Below the pieces are notes generated by a model that saw nothing but the letters and a program-made list of their open reading frames with translations, was not told the DNA's origin and made no database searches. This document shows, one piece after another, positions 1-7,365 of a DNA stretch of 9,886 nucleotides. Source of the stretch: an uncultured Dehalococcoidales bacterium (GTDB lineage: Bacteria; Chloroflexota; Dehalococcoidia; UBA1151; UBA1328); contig CAJQSP010000038.1 in NCBI GenBank assembly GCA_905614375.1, positions 1-9,886 of the forward strand. Direction: 5' to 3'. The stretch's first letter is position 1. Each line of letters starts with the position of its first letter. Made by a program: the position numbers and the translations under genes.

Positions 1-2490
1 TCTGATAGCAAGCCGGGCACACTCGTGGCTGCAATGAGCGCGTTCGAGGAAGAGGTCACTTCGGTTCTGCCTCGATCTGTCGCGTTGCTCGGTGCACGAA
101 CTGCCATTCGCCGTATGGACGAAAAGATGTTGTTCCTACGATTGCCAGCCTTGCTGTTGGCTGCGTTGGCGATATCGGTTGTTGGGTATTATCTGTTCCT
201 AGTGGCTGCGCTGATTGCACGAAAACGTGAACTGGAAACAGTGATGTTGCGATCGCGAGGACTCTCTACTTATCAGGTGATGAGGGTTCAAATAATCGAA
301 TCGATCGTGACTGTCGCTTTGCCAGCGCTGATAGCACCGTTTCTTGCCTTCGCAGCGATAGGTTTCGCAGGTCGATTGCCGGTGTTCGATTCACTGACAC
401 ATGGCACTAATCTGCCGGTTGAGTTATCGCCAATGGCATGGGTTTGGGCTTTAACTACCGCTTTATTGTCATTTTTGATCGTACTTTTGCCGACGTTGCT
501 CGTTGCTAGATCTGGTATATCAAATGTCGAGCGTAATCGATCACGCCCCGATAACCCACCGTTTTTCCAGCGTCTTTACTTCGACTTATTGGTAGTCGTA
601 CTTGGCGGTCTGTTTCTATGGGAGATGACCACTCGTGGCGTCGCCTCGACCGATCGTGATGGGAATATTGTCACTGATCCGACTTTGCTCTTCGCCCCCG
701 CAATGTTGCTTATATCTGTTGCACTGATAATGCTCAGGGCGTTCCCGGTAATTGCGAAAACGTCGGCTTATATTGCAATTCGATTCACTTCGGCTCCGAC
801 AGCGATCGGGTTCTGGAGACTTGGCAGAAGTCCGTACTGGTATTCCTGGCCTGTGCTATTGATTATTCTTGGAACAGGACTGGGAGTGATGGTGGGTACG
901 CTAGGATCGACGCTTGAGCGCAGCGATCGTGAACAGATTCTTTACGATAACGGTACGAGTTTGCGTGTTCTTCCTGGTGGGGTGAATATCGACGTGCACC
1001 AGGCTGAGATTGATCAACTGATGGCGATCGATGGCGTCAATCAAGCGTCGATGGCGTACCGGAATAACGGTAAATTCGGAACTACCGATCTTGGAATTGA
1101 ATTCAACGTTCTAGCTGTTGAAACGGACAAGTTTCCCGAGACGGCATGGTTTAGGGACGATTTTTCAGAGGAACCACTCGAAATTGCTTTAGCGAAAGTG
1201 AACATTCCGTCGAAACCTGAACCGATATATCTTCCTTCTGGCACGACGTCGCTTACGGTCTGGACGAAACAGGATCCGTTCGTTCTAAATCACTTCTTTT
1301 GGGTGGTTTTGAAAGGCGCAGAAGGTAAGCAACTGCCGGTCACGTTCGGGCAGATTGGCGAAGTATGGGAAGAAAAGACGACTGCGGTTCCGACTCATTT
1401 GACCGAACCGGTTGAAGTTGTGTCGATCCAGACTTTCATGCAAGTGGGAACTGATGGCGGGGTGCCGACTGTTTGGTCAATGGACGACATTAAGGCGATT
1501 GGTCCGGGATTTGAAACGACGCTTCTAGACTTCGAAGGCGACAACCTGTGGACTCCGTTCCCAACTTCAAACGGTCTAGACGATTCGTTCGATGTTGTGG
1601 CAGAACCAACGGGAATAGGAGATTCTGGTGCAAATGTAGGTCAGATGACGCTTGATCGAGGAACGGTTGTGGGTATTCGAGGAGCGTACCGAAGTACGAC
1701 AGGCGACCCTGTTCCGGTAATCGTTTCTGAAGAGTTCCTTGCCGCTGCTGGTACTTTGTTGGGTGAACCAATGGTGGTTCAGATTTCAGGCGGTTTCATC
1801 CCGGTAATTACCGTTGGAACTACTGATTACTTTCCAACCCTCGATCCCGATCGGGCACCGTTTATGGTGTTAGATGTGACCGCCCTGATCGGTTTCGTTG
1901 AACTACGTGGTCTTTCAAGCATCAGCGCCAATGAGGTGTTCGTTGATATTGACCTAGACGATCATTCTCGGATCACTGAGGACGTTCGGAAAATATTCCG
2001 AGGCGGAACACTTCTTGATCGTGTAAAGCGAATCAATAATTCTGTAATCGATCCACTGACAGTTGCTGGCTGGCGAGGAATGGGAATCGTATCGTTAATT
2101 ATCGGTGGTATTGCACTGGTACTCGGCTATGTCACTTATTTAGTAGCGCACTCGACACGAACAGTTCACGATTCTGCTTATCTTAGAGCGATGGGATTTA
2201 CGAAAGCAGGCTTCATGCGAAGCTCGCTAATCGAACATGGCATAGTGGCGTTCATCGGAATAATTGTCGGTGTGGCTGCGGGTCTGGTCGCCAGCCGGGT
2301 GGCCGTTGGCGCTATCGCTTACTCAGAGACCGGCAGGGAGTTGCTGCCACCGTTCATACTGCAAACTAATTGGCTGCCGGTGATGATTATTCTGACAGCA
2401 GCGATCGGTGCAGGTGTTGTCGGTGTTGTGGCGTCGTTCGTCAGCTTCTTGCGTCGACCGCTTCACGAACTTACTCGCTCGACCGACTAA
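1..2490 (+). CDS. ABC transporter permease with two FtsX domains (N-terminus beyond window)
   Basis: The frame is open to base 1 and continues 8 codons before the GTG at 25, so the true start lies upstream; residues below count from that GTG. Six hydrophobic segments are visible at about 36-64, 90-116, 137-161, 184-201, 220-243 and 271-297. A long soluble stretch of about 380 residues follows, then three more segments at about 686-709, 734-768 and 785-811. Directly after the first segment is the FtsX signature (RKRELETVMLRSRGLSTYQV, 66-85). A second copy (STRTVHDSAYLRAMGFTKAGF, about 711-731) follows the seventh. This duplicated layout is that of MacB/LolC-like permeases, which move lipids, peptides or drugs using ATP hydrolysed by a separate subunit. 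The N-terminal segment and first external domain are presumably in the missing part. No ATPase gene is present here, so substrate and partner are unknown. Confidence 0.9.
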   Translation, partial: SDSKPGTLVAAMSAFEEEVTSVLPRSVALLGARTAIRRMDEKMLFLRLPALLLAALAISVVGYYLFLVAALIARKRELETVMLRSRGLSTYQVMRVQIIESIVTVALPALIAPFLAFAAIGFAGRLPVFDSLTHGTNLPVELSPMAWVWALTTALLSFLIVLLPTLLVARSGISNVERNRSRPDNPPFFQRLYFDLLVVVLGGLFLWEMTTRGVASTDRDGNIVTDPTLLFAPAMLLISVALIMLRAFPVIAKTSAYIAIRFTSAPTAIGFWRLGRSPYWYSWPVLLIILGTGLGVMVGTLGSTLERSDREQILYDNGTSLRVLPGGVNIDVHQAEIDQLMAIDGVNQASMAYRNNGKFGTTDLGIEFNVLAVETDKFPETAWFRDDFSEEPLEIALAKVNIPSKPEPIYLPSGTTSLTVWTKQDPFVLNHFFWVVLKGAEGKQLPVTFGQIGEVWEEKTTAVPTHLTEPVEVVSIQTFMQVGTDGGVPTVWSMDDIKAIGPGFETTLLDFEGDNLWTPFPTSNGLDDSFDVVAEPTGIGDSGANVGQMTLDRGTVVGIRGAYRSTTGDPVPVIVSEEFLAAAGTLLGEPMVVQISGGFIPVITVGTTDYFPTLDPDRAPFMVLDVTALIGFVELRGLSSISANEVFVDIDLDDHSRITEDVRKIFRGGTLLDRVKRINNSVIDPLTVAGWRGMGIVSLIIGGIALVLGYVTYLVAHSTRTVHDSAYLRAMGFTKAGFMRSSLIEHGIVAFIGIIVGVAAGLVASRVAVGAIAYSETGRELLPPFILQTNWLPVMIILTAAIGAGVVGVVASFVSFLRRPLHELTRSTD

Positions 2491-2520
2491 GCTGCCCCGC
2501 AATTTTTCGTTCTCGAGGCT

Positions 2521-3033
2521 TTAGTCTAAGCCGGGAACTGCGCGCTTCCAACCGGGACGAGTCAATGCGAGAGTCAGAGTAATCTCCGCTGCTTTTGCAG
2601 GAGCGAGGATTTCGTAGGGAAGCGTCCTGAAGTGTTCCACAGTGACTTTCTTTTGTCGAGCGCTGCGAAGGTCTTCATCGAATTCAATCTCGAATGCCTG
2701 TCCCTGTGAATCGTTAGCCTTTGGCTGGAACACACCAAATCTAGGAATTGGCCACTCGTAGCTGTCCCACAACGGATGTTGCCCGATGATCTTCCATGAT
2801 CCGTCTTGAAGTCCATCGTCGCGGAAGTGTTCGATGTGAACTGAATCGTCTTCTGTGAGTTGATTCAGTTCGTCGGGAGACGGCAATTCGTCGTACACCG
2901 GTTTGAAGAATCGACCAACGATGGTACGTCGTGGTCCTACGCACACTGCGATGCCTATTCCGTAGCCGCCAGTCTTGAGCGGCACGGCGAAGAAATCGCC
3001 TTCAGAGTAGTTAGGAGTATTTGTCGATGCCAA
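2521..3033 (-). CDS. Imm26-like (immunity protein 26 family) protein, 170 aa
   Basis: Residues 9-102 match my recollection of the Imm26 family: an N-terminal GDFFAVPL strand (12-19), a glycine-rich GGYGIG turn (22-27), and a GSWKIIGQHPLW core (78-89) followed by PIPRFGVF (95-102). Imm26 proteins were predicted as antidotes to polymorphic secreted toxins, but many occur alone. No signal peptide or membrane segment is visible, so it is probably cytoplasmic. The start is a TTG; a stop lies two codons upstream and no other start precedes the conserved GDFF strand, so the choice is forced. The short motif VHIEHFR (65-71) recurs as VTVEHFR (130-136), hinting at a small internal duplication and making the protein longer than a minimal Imm26 domain. 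It lies 101 bp downstream of the hydrolase gene on the same strand and converges with the permease gene. No toxin candidate adjoins it. The family call is fairly sure; the function is not. Confidence 0.68.
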   Translation of the reverse strand: MASTNTPNYSEGDFFAVPLKTGGYGIGIAVCVGPRRTIVGRFFKPVYDELPSPDELNQLTEDDSVHIEHFRDDGLQDGSWKIIGQHPLWDSYEWPIPRFGVFQPKANDSQGQAFEIEFDEDLRSARQKKVTVEHFRTLPYEILAPAKAAEITLTLALTRPGWKRAVPGLD

Positions 3034-3134
3034 AGTTTATTTATCCGAGTGATTAGCAAGTCAAAGTTTGATTCATCGTTTTCAGGATGAAAGTTCCGAC
3101 GCTATCAACTAAGTCTAATCATACGGTTGAGTTT

Positions 3135-4298
3135 TTAACGGAATCGTTCGATGAATTCTCGGACGAGTATCGTGTATTCAGACGGGTGCCAATTCCAAGC
3201 GGCGACATGACCTACATCCGGGAACGTGTGTAGTTCGACCAATTCTGGGAGAGCATCAGCTAATTCGATACTCGTTTCAAGTGGCACTGTATCGTCAGCT
3301 TCTCCATGAATTAGCAACACCGGAACATCGATTTCGTCGGCATGTGAAAGGAAGTCGAATTCATCCCAATCCACACCGAAACGTATTGTGGCAAACGCCT
3401 TCGCAACCAAAGTAATTGGTGCCGGCACGCCACGTTCTTCGGCTCCCTTATCGACGGTTCTAGCAAAGTTCAACATCGGTGCTTCTAAGATCATTGCGAC
3501 TGTATGATCGGCGAGATCGGAGCGAAGCTGGTAATTGACTACGACACCCCCACCCATAGAGAACCCGACCAGAATGACCTTCTTTGCGCCGTTGTCTAGA
3601 GCATATTGGACGGCGGCTTCGACGTCTCGCCATTCGGTGGTTCCGAAGTCGTAGTATCCAGATTCGCTCGGAGGAGCGTTCAAATCGTTGCGATAGTCGA
3701 TTGCCAATGATGGAACACCACCAGTGCCGAGGATCTTCAGAGAAGAGTCACGATTGCTTGTGCGGCCGTGAACGTAGATCGCCCAAACATCTGAGGGATC
3801 GCTCGGGTAAATACCATCTGGGATATGAGGCAAATACCAAGCTCCGAAGTTCCCTAACGGACCCGAAATAACAACATCCTCGTATTCAGAGTTTAGATCC
3901 GGTCTATGAGGTTTAGCTGTTCTATCAAGGTAGAGTTTGTCACCGATTTGGAATCCGCCAAGCTTGAGATCGAGTTCACGGGTTACGAGGCCATCAGTAT
4001 CTGAAAGAACATCGCCAAGTTGGCCGTAGTTGAGGCCATCTGTGATTCCCCATCTAGCCGAGGTGGCGAGGATATCTTGCTCTTCGGCGTCGGGAAGTTG
4101 GCGTAGTGTGATCGAATCGATACCGAGGTCGACTACCTCAACGCTATTCTCCGGATTTGAGTTATCGACCCGAAGCCCATCTTCTTCAAGCACACTCGAA
4201 AAGTACCAACCACCACCGAGCAGGATCAGTAGTACTAGGGCGATTATTGGTAGCACTACGTATGTGACGAGCTTATTTCGAAGGATGGACTTGAGCAT
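3135..4298 (-). CDS. Membrane-anchored alpha/beta hydrolase
   Basis: The protein has 387 residues from the ATG at 4298. An N-terminal anchor (about residues 10-31, ending LLGGGWYF) leaves the rest probably outside the membrane. An uncharacterised stretch of about 120 residues comes before the hydrolase fold. Catalytic features are all visible: oxyanion-loop VHGRTSN (176-182), nucleophile elbow GFSMGGG with Ser247, acid HGEADDTVP with Asp335, and His364 in DVGH. This is a full Ser-Asp-His triad of the COG1073-like hydrolases (esterase or peptidase; substrate not predictable). Another in-frame ATG at 4352, directly after a stop, would add 18 residues (MNSSLECKHH...) with polar, non-conserved character; I prefer 4298 because it gives a normal short basic lead before the anchor. 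Neither start has a clear Shine-Dalgarno sequence. A CATAAT -10-like box (4320-4325, minus strand) sits just upstream of the preferred ATG, but without a good -35. The Imm26-like gene follows on the same strand. Confidence 0.88.
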   Translation of the reverse strand: MLKSILRNKLVTYVVLPIIALVLLILLGGGWYFSSVLEEDGLRVDNSNPENSVEVVDLGIDSITLRQLPDAEEQDILATSARWGITDGLNYGQLGDVLSDTDGLVTRELDLKLGGFQIGDKLYLDRTAKPHRPDLNSEYEDVVISGPLGNFGAWYLPHIPDGIYPSDPSDVWAIYVHGRTSNRDSSLKILGTGGVPSLAIDYRNDLNAPPSESGYYDFGTTEWRDVEAAVQYALDNGAKKVILVGFSMGGGVVVNYQLRSDLADHTVAMILEAPMLNFARTVDKGAEERGVPAPITLVAKAFATIRFGVDWDEFDFLSHADEIDVPVLLIHGEADDTVPLETSIELADALPELVELHTFPDVGHVAAWNWHPSEYTILVREFIERFR

Positions 4299-4458
4299 TC
4301 GATCATCATTTGGAATGGGATTATGATGCTTGCATTCTAGCGACGAATTCATTCACAGTGCGGCACAACACTCTGAATCTTGCTCTGTTAGAGTCGCCTG
4401 ACTCATTTACGAACGTCACCATAATTACGCATCGCATCAGAGACAGGAAATTGTTTCA
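4299..4458. other. Divergent intergenic region, hydrolase / Nudix operon
   Basis: This stretch separates two outward-facing genes. It contains the rightward promoter candidate listed separately and a short inverted repeat, GAGTC-GCCT-GACTC, at 4391-4404 that overlaps its -35 box. It also has the alternative ATG for the hydrolase at 4352 and a small palindrome, ATGC-TT-GCAT, at 4326-4335. I see no tRNA, riboswitch-like structure or terminator in it. Confidence 0.5.
4398..4425 (+). promoter_or_regulatory. Candidate sigma70-type promoter of the Nudix-oxidoreductase pair
   Basis: A -35-like CTGACT (4398-4403, four of six consensus bases) is followed after 16 bp by CATAAT (4420-4425, five of six). 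Transcription would begin near 4432 and give a leader of about 27 nt before the GTG at 4459. The inverted repeat GAGTC-GCCT-GACTC (4391-4404) covers the -35 box and could be an operator. This is by inspection only. Confidence 0.35.
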
Positions 4459-4944
4459 GTGGGAATAGAGCATAACCACGAACTGCCCGATCTAATCACT
4501 GGTCCGCACGGACACCCGGAGTGTTCAACTTGTGGTCGCACAATTTGGAACGATCCGAAAATCGCTGGTGCAGCTATAGTGCCTATCGATGGCGGGATCG
4601 TGATGGTTCAGCGCGCTATCGAGCCAGCTATTGGAAAGTGGAGCTTTCCATCTGGATATGTAAACCGCGGAGAGAAACTGGAACGTGCGGTCGAACGTGA
4701 AGTGCTCGAAGAGTGCGGACTAAATGTTGAAGTCGAACATCTTGTTGGGTTGTACTCCGAAGATGGAAGTCCGATAGTTCTAGCCGTGTATCAAGTTAGA
4801 GTAACTGGCGGCAAACTCAATTCTGCCGATCATGAAACGCTAGATGTTCGAGTGTTCAATGTGAACGAACTGCCTGAATTGGCGTTCGATCATGATCGAG
4901 GAATACTTGCCGACTGGCTGAAAACCCGGGAGGTTGCCGAATGA
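4459..4944 (+). CDS. Nudix hydrolase with partial zinc-ribbon N-terminus
   Basis: A perfect Nudix box (G-x5-E-x7-REUxEExGU) spans residues 66-88: G66, E72, R80-E81, E84-E85, G87-L88. These residues bind the metal that drives cleavage of a nucleoside diphosphate linked to another group (X). In front is a CSTCG knuckle (22-26) leading into WNDPKIAG, as in Nudix enzymes with a zinc ribbon. The usual first CxxC pair is absent; H5-x-H7 or H17-x-H19 may replace it, or the ribbon may be lost. The start is a GTG with AGGA at 4445-4448, ten bases upstream; no ATG, GTG or TTG occurs between the in-frame stop at 4399 and this GTG. The length (161 aa) is normal for the family. Its stop overlaps the start of the flavoprotein gene (ATGA), so the two are translationally coupled. 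Substrate is unknown: NADH, ADP-ribose, FAD or a damaged cofactor are all possible. Confidence 0.93.
   Translation: MGIEHNHELPDLITGPHGHPECSTCGRTIWNDPKIAGAAIVPIDGGIVMVQRAIEPAIGKWSFPSGYVNRGEKLERAVEREVLEECGLNVEVEHLVGLYSEDGSPIVLAVYQVRVTGGKLNSADHETLDVRVFNVNELPELAFDHDRGILADWLKTREVAE
4928..4933 (+). promoter_or_regulatory. Strong ribosome binding site inside the Nudix gene
   Basis: GGGAGG lies 7 bases before the ATG at 4941, within the last codons of the Nudix gene. It is the best Shine-Dalgarno match in the window. With the ATGA stop/start overlap it fixes the start of the oxidoreductase and supports coupled translation. Confidence 0.75.
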
Positions 4945-6062
4945 GATATCGAAGCGATGTAGTCGTGATTGGCGGTGGGATTATGGGATCTTCGATTGCC
5001 TATCGACTCGCCTGTGAAGGCCTGAGTGTTTCTGTGGTCGAGCGTGATTCGATCGGTAATCACGCGTCTGGCTTTGCGCTCGGTTTGCTCAATCCGACAA
5101 ATGAGACGGGCAAGATCGAAACGCTGCATCACCTGTCGTTCAAGATGCACAAAGAAATGCTCGATACGATTCAGCAGGAGTCGGGAGTCGACGCTCAGGT
5201 TCTCAGTGTTCCGCATCTTGAGCTTGCTCTCGAAGAGTTGGAGATTCCTGAGATGAAGGCTACGGTCGATCGTATTAACGGCTTCGCTCAGTTCAAATCA
5301 ACGTGGTTGGAGCCGAGCGATGTTCATGCGATGGAACCTCGTATTACTTCCGACAACTACGGTGGGGCGCTCGTTGAAGACGTCATCATGCTCGATAGCT
5401 ACAACCTAACGCTGGCAACCGCTCAGGCGGCTGAATCACGAGGTGTCGAGATCGTCCTGGCCGAGGCGACTGGCGTGATTTACGATGGTGATCGAGCTGT
5501 TGGCGTAAAATTTGGCGAAGAGCGAATCGATTGCGATGCGGTCGTTCTCGCACTGGGGCCATGGTCGGGTACTGCGAGCCTTTGGACGGATATCGACATT
5601 CCAATCGTCCCGCAAAAAGGCGAGATCGTTCGCGTTGAAGGTCTTGACCCGCCGCTTGGAATTCACATTCACGGTTACTCGTTGGGTAGCTCATGCTCCG
5701 TTATTCAGAAGGGCGACGGAGCGACATGGTTGGCGGCTACTGTTCAAGATGGCTCAGGGTTCGATGTCACTCCGTCGAGCGAGGCGTTGGAAGCGCTTTC
5801 GCTACGTGGCATGAGGCTAGTTCCCGAACTCGAATCCCACAAATTGGTTATTCACACTGCGTGTATGCGACCCGTAACGCCCGATGGCGATCCGATCCTA
5901 GGAAAGATTCCCGGTAAAGAGCGAGCGTTTATAGCGACCGGAACAGGTGGCAAAGGAATTTTGATGGGACCAGTGATTGGCAGGGCTATTGCCGATTTGA
6001 TCATCGCTGGAGAGACCGATTTGCCAATCGACGAGTTCGGACTCGAACGTTTTTCAAGCTAG
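4941..6062 (+). CDS. FAD-dependent oxidoreductase, glycine/D-amino-acid oxidase (DAO) family
   Basis: The protein (373 aa) opens with a dinucleotide-binding fold: VVVIGGGIMGSS (7-18, GxGxxG = G11, G13, G16) and an acidic ribose-binding E34 in VVERD. A second FAD-contact motif, CDAVVLALGPWSG, lies at 198-210. The C-terminus has the DAO pattern RPVTPDGDPILG (310-321) and GTGGKGILMGPVIGRAIADLI (334-354). Known relatives (glycine oxidase ThiO, sarcosine oxidase, 2-hydroxyglutarate oxidase) oxidise amines or 2-hydroxy acids and pass electrons to oxygen or a carrier. The substrate cannot be read from the sequence. No signal peptide is visible, so it is cytoplasmic. The start is fixed by the strong GGGAGG and the ATGA overlap with the Nudix gene, which makes the two a tight pair; a role in clearing or making a small amine or cofactor precursor is inference. 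Confidence 0.92.
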   Translation: MRYRSDVVVIGGGIMGSSIAYRLACEGLSVSVVERDSIGNHASGFALGLLNPTNETGKIETLHHLSFKMHKEMLDTIQQESGVDAQVLSVPHLELALEELEIPEMKATVDRINGFAQFKSTWLEPSDVHAMEPRITSDNYGGALVEDVIMLDSYNLTLATAQAAESRGVEIVLAEATGVIYDGDRAVGVKFGEERIDCDAVVLALGPWSGTASLWTDIDIPIVPQKGEIVRVEGLDPPLGIHIHGYSLGSSCSVIQKGDGATWLAATVQDGSGFDVTPSSEALEALSLRGMRLVPELESHKLVIHTACMRPVTPDGDPILGKIPGKERAFIATGTGGKGILMGPVIGRAIADLIIAGETDLPIDEFGLERFSS

Positions 6063-6186
6063 CTGGAATTCAATAACTAATGTCAGCGTAACAAAGCACT
6101 GAAAATCATTGTTCCAGAGCGAACTCAACGAAAATTGCACTGTGGTTCTGTTGGGTGCTGGGTAGTTATAGGCCCTGTTCTACTTG
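6063..6186. other. Convergent intergenic gap without a clear terminator
   Basis: This gap lies between the ends of the oxidoreductase and GH105-like genes, where a shared terminator would be expected. I found no GC-rich stem followed by a T-run on either strand, only short repeats such as the AGCTAGCT palindrome at the oxidoreductase stop. No RNA gene was recognised. Confidence 0.4.
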
Positions 6187-7290
6187 CTAAACGCCAGCTT
6201 CTAGTCGAGCCATTTCCACTGCGAACCACAGTGCCATTGCGCCACCTCGATCATCGAGACCGTCGGTATACGGCCGTTTGACGTATTCGTCGAGAGTTGC
6301 GAGTGGTCCTGTTCCGATGCATACATGCTCAAGCTCGCCTTGCTCCGATATCCGCTGAGAAGTTCCTCTCCATGCCTTATCGGCTACACCTCGCCATTCT
6401 TCGTCAAGCCAGCCCTCGCGTAGACCACGGACAATCGAATATCCGATCATCGCTGTGGCGCTGAACTCAAGGTAGGTTTCGGGCATGTCGATTACCTGAT
6501 TCCACATGCCTGATTCATCTTGACGTTTTGCGAGACCTTCCAAGTGAAGAAGGTGTGTGTGAAGTAGCTCTTCTCGTGAAGGATGATCTTCGGGAATATA
6601 GGTAAGGGCTTCGGCGAATCCGAGGGCAGCGAAAGCGTTGCCTCGTCCCCAAAAAAATGGTGAGGCCTTGCAGTGCCACCAGAGTCCATTTTCTTGAAGC
6701 GTATCGGCGGTAAGCAGAAACTCGGCGAGCAAGTCGATGTGTTTCGAGTTACCGGAGCTTAGGTACGCACGGCCTAACATCGTTGCTGCGAAGAAGAAAT
6801 CCTCGGCACGTACATCTGGATCGATTGGGCCAGCTGACAAGCTCGGTCCGAACATGTCGGCGACCTGTTCTAGTAGTTCGGTGTACTTGCCATCATCGGT
6901 TGCTGTCGCTAATTCATCGGACCAGCACACGCCGGCGTAGTTGGCCGTACCGTCTGACGAACTGAAGATGTCCAAAGGCGCATTGGCGTATTCGGCAACG
7001 ATTTCAGCAATGTCAGCCGAAGGGTTAGTCGATTCAGGAAGTAGATCGTGCAGTCGAAGCCGCCCACTAATTGCCACGCCCTGGGTGTACATCACCGATC
7101 TTTCCAATCGGTGACCGTAGTGAGTAGCAAGATTTGTGGCGTATTCGATTGAGCTCTTCAAAATAGTTTCCCGAGTTTCGTTCTTTGATTCATTCTTGTT
7201 GAATGTCTGGTAGACCGAAATATAGCTGTGTGGTGAAGGATTCGATATGGGATTTGGAATGTTGTAAAGAAATTCACCTAAATTGCTCAT
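6187..7290 (-). CDS. Glycoside hydrolase family 88/105-like protein (unsaturated glucuronyl/rhamnogalacturonyl hydrolase type)
   Basis: The 367-residue protein from the ATG at 7290 has the alpha/alpha-barrel motifs of GH88/GH105: AEDFFFAATMLGRAY (162-176, with the first active-site Asp at 164), WGRGNAFAALGFAEAL (214-229), DESGMWNQVID (258-268), YLEFSATAMIGYSIVRGL (273-290), KAWRG (305-309), VCIGTG (323-328) and DDRGGAM (346-352). Known members remove the unsaturated sugar from oligosaccharides made by polysaccharide lyases. No signal peptide is visible, so it likely acts on imported fragments. The segment between the conserved His (206) and WGRGN is only HCKASPFF, and I cannot place the second catalytic Asp seen in YteR-type enzymes. 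A TTG at 7350 in the same frame would add 20 residues but would run into the ribosome binding site of the opposite gene; 7290 is preferred although it lacks a clear Shine-Dalgarno site. The first 45 residues are Asn/Ser/Pro-rich and look non-conserved. Confidence 0.82.
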   Translation of the reverse strand: MSNLGEFLYNIPNPISNPSPHSYISVYQTFNKNESKNETRETILKSSIEYATNLATHYGHRLERSVMYTQGVAISGRLRLHDLLPESTNPSADIAEIVAEYANAPLDIFSSSDGTANYAGVCWSDELATATDDGKYTELLEQVADMFGPSLSAGPIDPDVRAEDFFFAATMLGRAYLSSGNSKHIDLLAEFLLTADTLQENGLWWHCKASPFFWGRGNAFAALGFAEALTYIPEDHPSREELLHTHLLHLEGLAKRQDESGMWNQVIDMPETYLEFSATAMIGYSIVRGLREGWLDEEWRGVADKAWRGTSQRISEQGELEHVCIGTGPLATLDEYVKRPYTDGLDDRGGAMALWFAVEMARLEAGV

Positions 7291-7355
7291 GCTGCGGGGG
7301 ATTTCGGGTAAAGTGAGTCCTATCTGAGGGAAATCTGTGAAAATGCCCAATGCGT

Positions 7356-7360
7356 GAGGA
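7356..7360 (+). promoter_or_regulatory. Ribosome binding site of the DUF1800 gene
   Basis: GAGGA lies 5 bases before the ATG at 7366 and supports that start. It is within the 75-bp divergent gap between the GH105-like gene and the DUF1800 gene. I found no convincing -35/-10 pair in this gap for either direction. Confidence 0.5.
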
Positions 7361-7365
7361 CCTAA

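Noticed and set aside
2491..2520. Terminator between the permease and Imm26-like genes
   Set aside because: There is a short T-run (ATTTTTCG) but no stem in front of it.
2370..2582. Open frame of 70 codons bridging the permease and Imm26-like genes
   Set aside because: It overlaps the end of the permease gene and the antisense end of the Imm26-like gene in another frame; the Ser/Arg/Cys-rich product looks random.
3072..3091. TTCATC-GTTTTCAG-GATGAA hairpin as terminator of the hydrolase gene
   Set aside because: The stem is only six AT-rich pairs with an eight-base loop and no T-run follows on the relevant strand.
4030..4326. Open frame of 98 codons antisense to the hydrolase N-terminal region
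   Set aside because: The Ser/Arg-rich product has no motif and mirrors the coding strand of a well supported gene.
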